A stretch of DNA of 6,026 bases from a bacterium. Lineage in GTDB: Bacteria > Tectomicrobia > Entotheonellia > Entotheonellales > Entotheonellaceae. The translations under genes were made by a program, and so were the position numbers. Positions 1 through 5,804 of this stretch are shown one piece after another (the first letter of the stretch is position 1; each line of letters starts with the position of its first letter). The notes under the pieces are model-generated. The model ran no database searches, was not told the origin of the DNA, and saw only the letters and a program-made list of their open reading frames with translations. The DNA lies in assembly GCA_027294925.1 (NCBI GenBank), contig JAPULM010000455.1:1-6026 (forward strand), in the 5' to 3' direction.

Positions 1-715
1 CATGTACACAGAAAAAGGTAATGGGAATCGACTCAGGGGCTCGCCCCGCAAGACGGGCTCGTTCATGCAGATCGGCAATCGACGCTTCCATATCAGCAAT
101 CGCGGTCTCGATAGGGATCCAGCCATCGCACAAGTCCACCACACGCTGACGGCCAGTGGGGGAATTGAGACTACCCATCAAGATGGGCGGATGGGGTTGG
201 GTAAGCGGTTTGGGATAGCACCAAATGCGGTCGAAATTGACAAACTCGCCGTGGTATGTGGCTTCTTCTTCAGTCCGCATCACCTTCATCGCCTCAAGGC
301 GCTCCGTCAAGACCTTCCAGCGGCGGTGTGGTGGCGTCCCGTGGTTGGCCATCTCCTCTTTGTTCCAACCTGCCCCCACCCCAAAGATAAAACGCCCATT
401 GGAAAGACGATCCAACGTCGCCACTTGCTTCGCTTGCACAATCGGATCATGCTCAACGACCAGCGAAATACCTGTACCAAGCTTGAGCGTAGTGGTTACC
501 GCCGCGGCCGCGGCCAAGCCAATGAAAGGATCGGACATATGAGCATACTCTTTGGGCAGCTCCCCCCCGCCTGGTATAACCGACTCCCGGCTGGCAGGAA
601 TATGGGTATGCTCCGGCAGCCAAAGCGACTCTAGTCCCCGCGCTTCACATTCCTTGGCTAACTCATGCGGCGGCATGGTGTACGCTGTGTTGAAACTAAA
701 AACCCCAATATCCAT
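1..715 (-). CDS. Luciferase-like monooxygenase (LLM class F420/FMN-dependent oxidoreductase), C-terminus cut by window edge
   Basis: Reading leftwards from an ATG at 715-713 gives 238 codons with no stop before the window edge. The product starts M-D-I-G-V-F-S-F-N and has the N-terminal TIM-barrel pattern of bacterial-luciferase-like oxidoreductases: L-W-L-P-E-H near residues 31-36, A-T-L-D-R-L-S-N-G-R at 99-108 and G-V-G-A-G-W at 112-117. A downstream H-R-R-W-x-x-L-x-E-R helix is also typical. Such enzymes use reduced flavin or coenzyme F420 to oxidise or reduce small molecules in the cytoplasm. The sequence most resembles the group annotated as probable F420-dependent oxidoreductases, but cofactor and substrate cannot be read here. 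Family members usually have about 280-300 residues, so some 40-60 are missing. A purine-rich GAGGGAG lies 8 bases before the ATG. The gene lies 110 bp downstream of the AhpD-like selenoprotein on the same strand with no convincing terminator between, so co-transcription is plausible. Confidence 0.88.
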   Translation of the reverse strand, partial: MDIGVFSFNTAYTMPPHELAKECEARGLESLWLPEHTHIPASRESVIPGGGELPKEYAHMSDPFIGLAAAAAVTTTLKLGTGISLVVEHDPIVQAKQVATLDRLSNGRFIFGVGAGWNKEEMANHGTPPHRRWKVLTERLEAMKVMRTEEEATYHGEFVNFDRIWCYPKPLTQPHPPILMGSLNSPTGRQRVVDLCDGWIPIETAIADMEASIADLHERARLAGRAPESIPITFFCVH

Positions 716-756
716 CGCACTCGCTCCCTCAATCTGCTCTCTTAACGCCTGTGATC

Positions 757-772
757 ACGTCCCACCTGACGT
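757..772. repeat. Small inverted repeat in the gap between selenoprotein and monooxygenase genes
   Basis: ACGTC and GACGT form a 5-bp perfect stem around a 6-base loop. Neither strand has a T-run long enough to call a terminator. It is the only structure I see in the 110-bp gap (716-825), which otherwise holds no gene. It may be a weak RNA structure or chance. Confidence 0.25.
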
Positions 773-825
773 TTCGACCTATCAAACGGGAATATTGCCA
801 TACCCAGTACGAGCACAAATGCTGC

Positions 826-1947
826 CTACCCAATTTGTGTCATGTTCTTAGAGCCGGCAAAGCGCTCGAGATGTAGCTCCTCGCGAACCGTTTGGGTCAT
901 CTTCTCCATGCGATCGTCTAAAGGGATACCGGTCGAGTCGGCAATGCGTACCATCCGTTCAAAGTTGGCGGCCACACCCGCCGCATCTACCATGGCAGCA
1001 GCGCCCATCGCACCGATCACGGCCTGGCGACTCCGCGCCAATGCGGCATCGTCATCCTCAACCACGGCCTCAGTAAAAGCAATCAGCACCGCACCATGTT
1101 CAACGTCACTGGCTACGGCTGCCGAAGTGTCAGTTAATGCCGAGAGATTGGCGACTGCCCCATTTGCCTCGCTGCTCGCACGGAGCAGAAACGAATGTGC
1201 GCTGGTTCAATAAAAACACGCGCGTAGTACAGAGACCCGACCGGCAACCAATTCCATCTGCATACGATTCAGTGCGCCTCGTGAAGCACTTGGGTCACGC
1301 ACCTGTGACGTCTTAAGATAGTGCACTGCCCCCAAATCCTGTAAGGTGCGAACTTCATCAGGTACCAAACTCATCGCGCGTATAACATTCGCCGTTGGCC
1401 GGACCTCAAACAAGTCGGCCTCAGCACCGGTTGCGTGGTCGGCAGCGAGTAACGATACCCATGCCTCATTGGACACCGTAGGCGAAGGACGATAATGTGA
1501 TGGCGCACCGGGTTGCGGATGGGGTAATGGATGTAACGCCACGCCAATACCCCGGCAGAATTGATCGATGCTGATCAGCGCCACCAGGGTCCCGATAATC
1601 TCAACATACTGCTCCTCTGACAAGCCGGACACCATGATGCTATCAAACCAGGCCTTGGACAACCGGCCAGGGTCGGTGACCACACGATGGATGACATCCA
1701 TCGCAACAGGAGGTAAGGCGCCGAGATGATCATGTTCACCTTGTACCGCATTCGGCGATAATGCCTCTTGGCGCCTACGACAGAGCTTGCACTGCCACGC
1801 ATGTCGTACCTCTGCAGCAATGGCGACCCGTTCAGCACCGCTCCACCATGCCCCCGGCGCTGCCAGACGGTTCCAAAAACGCGTATGCGCAGCCCCAAAG
1901 TCATCACGCACTGGGACGGCTGCATGTTGATACGAGAGTTGATGCAT
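826..1947 (-). CDS. AhpD-like (alkylhydroperoxidase-related) selenoprotein, in-frame UGA read as Sec247
   Basis: The ATG at 1947-1945 follows an AAGGGGGA ribosome binding site and opens a frame that meets UGA at 1209-1207. The same frame stays open for 126 more codons to a TAG at 828-826. Read through, the protein has 373 residues with Sec at 247. The UGA lies in A-C-F-Y-U-T-S-A-H, and E232, C244, U247 and H251 fit the AhpD catalytic signature E-x11-C-x2-C-x3-H exactly, with Sec as the second Cys. The N-terminal half (about 35-135) is a second, degenerate AhpD/CMD-like domain. It has C53-K-L-C56 but no His four residues after C56 and no Glu twelve before C53. AhpD proteins are thiol-based peroxide reductases fed by a dithiol donor; Cys/Sec versions of this two-domain type are known as alkylhydroperoxidase-related (seleno)proteins. 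A SECIS-like hairpin follows the UGA. A standard annotation would split this into a 246-aa protein and an 87-aa fragment. A nonsense mutation is the alternative, but the position and hairpin argue strongly against it. Confidence 0.9.
1169..1194 (-). promoter_or_regulatory. Candidate bacterial SECIS element of the AhpD-like selenoprotein
   Basis: On the minus strand, 18 bases after the UGA, CTGCTC (1188-1183) and GAGCAG (1177-1172) form a perfect 6-bp stem closing a 5-base loop, CGUGC. The loop begins 25 bases after the UGA and has G as its second base. Below the stem, a three-U bulge (1191-1189) is followed by UCG (1194-1192) pairing with CGA (1171-1169). This fits the published bacterial SECIS model: a short stem, a small apical loop with a G among its first two bases, and the loop 16-37 bases from the UGA. 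Bulged U is also a feature of the E. coli fdhF element bound by SelB. The fold was done by eye. Confidence 0.72.
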
Positions 1948-2010
1948 ATCTGCGGTTTCCCCCTTTATAAACGCCAGCCTTCAAGCCTCAGTTCGACACA
2001 ACACGCTATA

Positions 2011-2052
2011 ATATTATTTATGCACCATAGTGTATTCAATCTTCAAGGTCAA
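2011..2052 (-). promoter_or_regulatory. Possible promoter(s) for the AhpD-like selenoprotein gene
   Basis: Two overlapping sigma70-like arrangements read leftwards. One is TTGACC (2052-2047), 17 bases, then TATGGT (2029-2024). The other is TTGAAT (2039-2034), 17 bases, then TAATAT (2016-2011). Each has imperfect boxes, and the surrounding A/T-rich DNA makes chance matches likely. Either would give a leader of roughly 60-75 bases before the ATG at 1947. Confidence 0.3.
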
Positions 2053-2090
2053 GATATCGGGGTCAAGCGCCAAAGCAAATTTTCATTTCT

Positions 2091-2118
2091 TTGAAAATGC
2101 GCTTTTCGGGTGTAAGAT
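2091..2118 (+). promoter_or_regulatory. Possible sigma70-type promoter for clpS-clpA
   Basis: TTGAAA (2091-2096) and TAAGAT (2113-2118) are separated by 16 bases. The clpS start lies about 70 bases further on. An alternative -10 box, TATACT at 2132-2137, lacks a matching -35. No heat-shock-type consensus is obvious. The rest of the 1948-2192 intergenic region holds no gene. Confidence 0.4.
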
Positions 2119-2192
2119 GTTAGATAGACGTTATACTTGAATCAGCCCTGTGTGGCTTTATGAAATCTGTATGAGACCAATGCGAGGTGATG

Positions 2193-2513
2193 ATGCCGGG
2201 CTGGGATGAGGAACACGATCAGGACAGCGGGGTGGCGACTGAAACCCAAAAGCAGGTCAAGAAACCGCCCTTGTATAAAGTCCTTTTACACAATGACGAT
2301 TACACCACGATGGAGTTCGTTGTCTACATTCTGAATAGCGTCTTTCGCAAATTAGAGCAAGATGCCGTTCGTATCATGCTAGCCGTTCACCAGCAGGGCG
2401 TTGGCGTAGCAGGCGTTTACACCTATGAAATCGCTGAGGCCAAAGTCAGCAAGGTAACCCAACTCGCCCGAGCCAACGAATTCCCGCTGATGTGTACGTT
2501 GGAAGAGGAGTAG
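2193..2513 (+). CDS. clpS: ClpS, ATP-dependent Clp protease adaptor (N-degron recognition)
   Basis: ClpS binds proteins with destabilising N-terminal residues (Leu, Phe, Tyr, Trp) and delivers them to ClpA for degradation by ClpAP in the cytoplasm. The core is plain: K-P-P-L-Y-K-V-L-L-H-N-D-D-Y-T, M-E-F-V, L-A-V-H-Q-Q-G and a C-terminal P-L-M-C-T-L-E. Three in-frame starts crowd together (GTG 2187, ATG 2190, ATG 2193). I chose 2193 because GCGAGG at 2182-2187 then lies 5 bases upstream. The product is then 106 residues, the E. coli ClpS length, and the specificity residues fall at N34, D36 and H66, as in E. coli. The N-terminal tail is acidic and variable, as usual. The gene is followed 9 bases later by clpA, the expected partner. 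GTG 2187 would add two residues. Confidence 0.97.
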   Translation: MPGWDEEHDQDSGVATETQKQVKKPPLYKVLLHNDDYTTMEFVVYILNSVFRKLEQDAVRIMLAVHQQGVGVAGVYTYEIAEAKVSKVTQLARANEFPLMCTLEEE

Positions 2514-2522
2514 CAGCACAAT

Positions 2523-4817
2523 ATGCTGACCAGCGAATTACAAAAAACGATCAGCCGCGCCATTACGGACGCCATGCAAAGGCGTCATGAGTATCTCACC
2601 CTGGAACATCTTTTATATGCACTTCTAGATGAAAAAACCGGCATTGATGTCATTCAAAACTGCGACGGTGATCCTGCGCTGCTCAAGCGCGAGCTTGAAC
2701 AGTTCATGACGGATACGATGCAGCCCCTACCACGCGGCATCGACAACACGCCCGAACAAACTGCCGCGTTTGAGCGCGTATTGGAACGGGCCGTCATACA
2801 GGCGCAATCCTCCGGACAGCAAGTTGTCGACGGCGGTAATATCCTGGCCGCCATGTTTCAGGAACGCCGCTCGCATGCGGTCTACTTGCTAGAGAAGCAA
2901 GGTGTCAACCGCCTAGATGTGCTGAATTATATTTCGCACGGTATCTCAAAATTCGCTGCCACTACAGACGATGAGACGGCAACAGAGGTCTCTCCGGGTG
3001 AGGATACGGAAGCTGCCCGGCGCGCCGGACGTGATCCGCTTGCCGCATTTACCGTTAACCTGATCGATCGCGCCAAACAAAACAAAATTGATCCGCTCAT
3101 TGGTCGTGAACAGGAAATTAAACGGACCATTCATATATTGTGTCGGCGACGTAAAAACAATCCGGTTTATGTGGGCGAAGCAGGCGTCGGCAAAACTGCC
3201 ATTGCCGAAGGTCTAGCACTCAAGATTCAACGTGGCGAGGTACCGGAGGCCCTGCAAAACGCGGAAATGTACGCCCTGGACATGGGCGCTCTGATTGCCG
3301 GCACCAAGTTCCGCGGCCAATTCGAAGAACGCCTTAAAGCGGTCATTAAAGCCCTGCAAGATAAACCCGGGGTGATTCTGTTCATTGACGAAATCCATAC
3401 CATTGTCCGAGCTGGCGCAGTGGAGGGCGGTATGATGGATGCCTCTAACATTCTCAAGCCGGCGCTCTCTAGCGGTGAGCTACGCTGTATTGGCTCGACC
3501 ACCTATGTCGAATACAAAGCGTCTTTCGAACGCGACAAGGCGCTCGGCCGTCGTTTTCAAAAAATTGACGTTAATGAGCCAACTGTCGACGAAACTGAAA
3601 AAATTCTACAGGGTCTGAAACGCTATTATGAAGACCACCACGGGGTCACCTACCAAGATGACGCCATGACAGCAGCAGCCGACCTTGCCGCCAAGCATAT
3701 TAACGATCGATTTTTGCCAGACAAAGCAATTGACGTTATCGACGAAGCCGGCGCCGCAGTTAAGCTCATGCCGATGGAAGAGCGCCCGGACAGGACCATC
3801 ACCCCGCATGACATCGAACAAATTGTGGCGAGCATGGCCAAAATACCGACTAAATCCGTCTCGCGCTCTGACAAAGAGCACTTACAGAATCTCGATCTCG
3901 AACTTAAAGCGGTTATTTACGGGCAGGATTATGCCATTGAGCAAGTCGTACGAGCTATCAAACTGTCGCGCTCCGGCTTAGGTAACCCCCTTAAGCCTAT
4001 CGGCTGCTTTCTGTTTGCCGGTCCGACCGGTGTCGGCAAGACCGAACTCGCCAAGCAACTGGCCTGGATGCTCGGGGTGAACTTCCTACGCTTTGATATG
4101 AGCGAATACATGGAAAAGCACACTGTCTCTCGCCTGATCGGCGCTCCACCTGGCTATGTGGGTTTCGACCAGGGCGGTCTGTTGACCGACGCCATCAACA
4201 AAACCCCCTACACGGTCTTGATTATGGATGAAATCGAGAAGGCGCATCCGGATGTTTTCAATATCTTATTACAAGTGATGGACCATGCCGCATTGACCGA
4301 CAACAACGGTAAAAAGGCGGATTTTCGCAACGTCATTCTGATCATGACGACCAATGCCGGAGCCCGTGAAATGGCCAGTGAAGACATTGGCTTTCGCAGA
4401 GACTCATCGAAGGCCTCCATGCCCCTGCGCGACACCGGCGCCAGCAAATCGAAAAATGCTATTGAGCGCACCTTTAGCCCGGAGTTCCGCAATCGTCTCG
4501 ACGCCTGGATCCAGTTCAATCAGCTGACGCTGGCCGATGTCGAACGCGTGGTGGATAAGTTCATTGAGGAATTACGTGTGCAACTTGAGGAGAAACAGGT
4601 CACTATTGAACTGACCGCAGCGGCCCGTGGCTGGCTAGCCAGGCAGGGTTTTGACCGCCTATACGGCGCCCGTCCCATGGCACGTTTGATCCAAAAACAG
4701 GTCAAAGAACCACTAGCCGAGGAGATTCTGTTTGGCGCGCTACAACACGGTGGTCGAGCAGTGGTTGATGTGCAAGACGACGACATTGTGCTGACCTATA
4801 ATGACGGGGGCAACTGA
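2523..4817 (+). CDS. clpA: ClpA, AAA+ unfoldase subunit of the ClpAP protease
   Basis: ClpA is a hexameric double-ring AAA+ ATPase that unfolds ClpS-delivered or tagged substrates and threads them into ClpP. The protein has 764 residues (E. coli 758). The Clp N-domain covers about 1-144. The D1 ring has Walker A G218-E-A-G-V-G-K-T225, Walker B with D289-E290 and a pore loop K262-F-R-G265. The D2 ring has Walker A G500-P-T-G-V-G-K-T507, Walker B with D569-E570 and pore loop G544-Y-V-G547. The ClpP-docking loop I622-G-F624 marks a ClpP partner and separates it from ClpB. A ClpC identity is unlikely, given ClpS next door and no central M-domain. The only odd residue is R296 just after D1 Walker B, where related proteins have Gly. 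The ATG at 2523 lies 9 bases after the clpS stop. Its likely ribosome site, AGAGGAG, is inside the end of clpS, suggesting coupled translation. No frameshift is seen. Confidence 0.98.
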   Translation: MLTSELQKTISRAITDAMQRRHEYLTLEHLLYALLDEKTGIDVIQNCDGDPALLKRELEQFMTDTMQPLPRGIDNTPEQTAAFERVLERAVIQAQSSGQQVVDGGNILAAMFQERRSHAVYLLEKQGVNRLDVLNYISHGISKFAATTDDETATEVSPGEDTEAARRAGRDPLAAFTVNLIDRAKQNKIDPLIGREQEIKRTIHILCRRRKNNPVYVGEAGVGKTAIAEGLALKIQRGEVPEALQNAEMYALDMGALIAGTKFRGQFEERLKAVIKALQDKPGVILFIDEIHTIVRAGAVEGGMMDASNILKPALSSGELRCIGSTTYVEYKASFERDKALGRRFQKIDVNEPTVDETEKILQGLKRYYEDHHGVTYQDDAMTAAADLAAKHINDRFLPDKAIDVIDEAGAAVKLMPMEERPDRTITPHDIEQIVASMAKIPTKSVSRSDKEHLQNLDLELKAVIYGQDYAIEQVVRAIKLSRSGLGNPLKPIGCFLFAGPTGVGKTELAKQLAWMLGVNFLRFDMSEYMEKHTVSRLIGAPPGYVGFDQGGLLTDAINKTPYTVLIMDEIEKAHPDVFNILLQVMDHAALTDNNGKKADFRNVILIMTTNAGAREMASEDIGFRRDSSKASMPLRDTGASKSKNAIERTFSPEFRNRLDAWIQFNQLTLADVERVVDKFIEELRVQLEEKQVTIELTAAARGWLARQGFDRLYGARPMARLIQKQVKEPLAEEILFGALQHGGRAVVDVQDDDIVLTYNDGGN

Positions 4818-5167
4818 TGAAGATCCATCACCTCTACAGCGATGAACAAGGCGTATCCCATTTCGAAGATATTGACATCGAATACATCGAAACCACCCCG
4901 AGCGGCCGTTACTCGGAACGCTCACCCGCCACCGGCATCATCTTCCGGGAAGTACAGCCGACCTACGACCTCGACTGGCACAACGCACCGCGCCGACAAT
5001 ACATTATCAACCTCGACAACGGTGTGCAGATCACTGCTAGCGACGGCGAAGCACGCATCATTAATGCAGGAGAAGTCATCTTAGTAGAAGATGTTACCGG
5101 CAAAGGACATCTGAGCAAGGCGATCAACGATCAGATTCGGAATTGTATTTATGTGCCAATTGATTAA
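4817..5167 (+). CDS. Small cupin-fold protein of unknown function
   Basis: The ATG at 4817-4819 shares one base with the clpA TGA (4815-4817), so translation is probably coupled and the gene belongs to the clpS-clpA operon. The product has 116 residues with no signal peptide or membrane segment. The middle and C-terminal parts suggest a single-domain cupin barrel: W54-H-N-A-P-R-R-Q-Y-I-I-N-L, then G-V-Q-I-T-x-S-D-G-E, then a turn A-G-E-V-I-L-V-E-D, then T-G-K-G-H98. H55 and H98 lie where cupin motifs 1 and 2 carry metal ligands. The classic H-x-H pair is absent and Q61 stands where a Glu is often found, so metal binding is uncertain. I recognise the general family of small uncharacterised cupins but no assigned reaction. 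Linkage to clpA could be functional or just genomic habit. E. coli does not have this gene after clpA. Confidence 0.85.
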   Translation: MKIHHLYSDEQGVSHFEDIDIEYIETTPSGRYSERSPATGIIFREVQPTYDLDWHNAPRRQYIINLDNGVQITASDGEARIINAGEVILVEDVTGKGHLSKAINDQIRNCIYVPID

Positions 5168-5168
5168 A

Positions 5169-5194
5169 CGTTGAGCCCTAAATCCGTTTCAACG
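5169..5194 (+). repeat. Weak hairpin just after the clpS-clpA-cupin operon
   Basis: CGTTGA (5169-5174) pairs with TCAACG (5189-5194) across a 14-base loop, starting two bases after the cupin stop codon. No T-run follows, so it is not a convincing intrinsic terminator. It may end or protect the operon transcript together with the stronger hairpin further on. Confidence 0.3.
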
Positions 5195-5250
5195 CTGCAA
5201 GCTTTCGCTCTAGTGAATATCATCCCGTTCCTTAGCGGGTAATATCGGCC

Positions 5251-5294
5251 AAAAATGCCTCAGCCCCTCCCATAAACATAGGAGGGGCTGAGGC
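5251..5294 (-). terminator. Strong Rho-independent terminator for the SelW-like gene, between convergent genes
   Basis: A perfect 14-bp stem (5294-5281 with 5270-5257) closes a 10-base loop. On the minus strand it is followed by A then TTTTT (5255-5251), the classic intrinsic terminator layout, 33 bases after the SelW-like stop codon. On the plus strand no T-run follows, but the GC-rich stem could still help end the clpS-clpA-cupin transcript or protect its 3' end. Confidence 0.85.
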
Positions 5295-5327
5295 TCATCA
5301 ACATCAATCTGGCTTTTGAACGACTAA

Positions 5328-5612
5328 TTAATCGGCTGCAGCCGGGATCGAATCCAGTCTTTCCTGAATCACCTTCTTCATTTCTCGCACCCGACCGAGA
5401 TCCGGAAATTTCTTGCCTTCTTCATTCTTATCGAAAATCTTCTCGCCATCCAGATACACTTCGAGCCGGCCATTTGCACCAGGGGTCAGGGAAATAGCAG
5501 CATCGGCGCCATAAGCTCTAAAAAATTCGTTCACCATCCACGTGGCGGTTGCGTGATGTTGTCACGACACGCAGTAGACAATGTCCAGAAGGATTTTCCA
5601 TTCACTGGCCAT
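5328..5612 (-). CDS. SelW/SelT/SelH (Rdx) family selenoprotein, in-frame UGA read as Sec17
   Basis: The ATG at 5612-5610 stands 7 bases after an AGGAGG ribosome site. The frame meets UGA at 5564-5562 and then stays open to a TAA at 5330-5328. Read through, the product has 94 residues, the usual SelW-like size. The UGA lies in D-I-V-Y-C14-V-S-U17, the C-x-x-[C/U] redox motif that follows the first strand in the thioredoxin-like Rdx family. The rest matches the family plan: a helix, then L-T-P-G-A-N-G-R-L-E-V-Y-L-D-G-E-K-I-F, then K-F-P-D and a C-terminal helix. These are small cytosolic thiol/selenol proteins thought to form mixed disulfides or selenylsulfides with glutathione or protein partners; the exact substrate is unknown. 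Starting at the internal ATG 5537 would delete the first strand and whole redox motif and has no good ribosome site. The gene has its own promoter and terminator, so it is probably monocistronic. Confidence 0.9.
5533..5558 (-). promoter_or_regulatory. Candidate SECIS region of the SelW-like gene (two competing folds)
   Basis: Just after the UGA two hairpins exclude each other. Fold A pairs CAUCACG (5558-5552) with CGUG-G-AUG (5542-5535), 7 bp with one bulged G and a 9-base loop only 10 bases after the UGA. Fold B pairs ACCGCC (5549-5544) with GG-A-UGGU (5539-5533), 6 pairs including one G-U, a bulged A and loop ACGU starting 19 bases after the UGA. Fold B has acceptable spacing, but its G is the third loop base, slightly off the bacterial SECIS consensus. 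Which one SelB would bind cannot be decided by eye. Confidence 0.45.
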
Positions 5613-5674
5613 CGTTCAACCTCCTTTGTCCGAGTTGTTCTCACATGATGCTAAAAGGGCTTGATTCATATGCT

Positions 5675-5702
5675 ATTCTACTGTTTATTGTGAGGAAGTC
5701 AA
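5675..5702 (-). promoter_or_regulatory. Sigma70-type promoter of the SelW-like selenoprotein gene
   Basis: Reading leftwards, TTGACT (5702-5697) and TAGAAT (5680-5675) are separated by 16 bases; each matches five of six consensus bases. Transcription would start near 5668, leaving a leader of about 55 bases before the ATG at 5612. Confidence 0.65.
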
Positions 5703-5706
5703 GTAG

Positions 5707-5729
5707 CCGTGCACCGCGGTAGTGTACGG
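5707..5729. repeat. Inverted repeat just upstream of the SelW-like promoter (possible operator)
   Basis: CCGTGCAC (5707-5714) and GTGTACGG (5722-5729) are arms of an 8-bp dyad with seven Watson-Crick pairs and one G-T, around a 7-base centre. The dyad ends 5 bp from the -35 box at 5702, a usual place for an activator or repressor site. No T-run follows on either strand, so a terminator is unlikely. The rest of 5613-5804 holds no gene that I can see. Confidence 0.35.
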
Positions 5730-5804
5730 AAGCTTTCGCGAAATTAAAAAGAGGCGGGACATCCTGTAGAAACAGCGTATCACAACCAGCGACGGTATAT
5801 TTCG

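Noticed and set aside
2..634. A 210-residue plus-strand open frame at the left end
   Set aside because: It lies antisense to the luciferase-like monooxygenase and shows no recognisable family pattern, whereas the minus strand has clear conserved motifs.
826..1089. A separate 87-residue minus-strand gene starting at 1089
   Set aside because: It is the in-frame C-terminal end of the AhpD-like selenoprotein. It starts inside a conserved helix and has no ribosome binding site of its own.
842..1213. A 123-residue plus-strand open frame
   Set aside because: It is an Ala/Ser-rich shadow on the strand opposite the 3' half of the AhpD-like selenoprotein gene.
1207..1947. A complete 246-residue protein, or a pseudogene killed by a nonsense codon
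   Set aside because: The UGA stands at the catalytic Cys position with the exact AhpD spacing, the frame continues with family-like sequence, and a SECIS-like hairpin follows. Sec is the better reading.
2047..2067. A short direct repeat GGTCAAG (2047-2053 and 2061-2067) in the divergent promoter region
   Set aside because: Seven bases repeated twice is weak. One copy may simply be a -35-like TTGACC on the minus strand; no third copy or dyad supports an operator.
1768..2094. A plus-strand open frame running into the divergent intergenic region
   Set aside because: It overlaps the start of the AhpD-like gene antisense, lacks a convincing ribosome site and has no recognisable motif.
5328..5537. 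A 69-residue protein starting at the ATG on 5537
   Set aside because: It would lack the first strand and the redox motif, and has no good ribosome site. The ATG at 5612 has AGGAGG and gives a full SelW-like protein through UGA.
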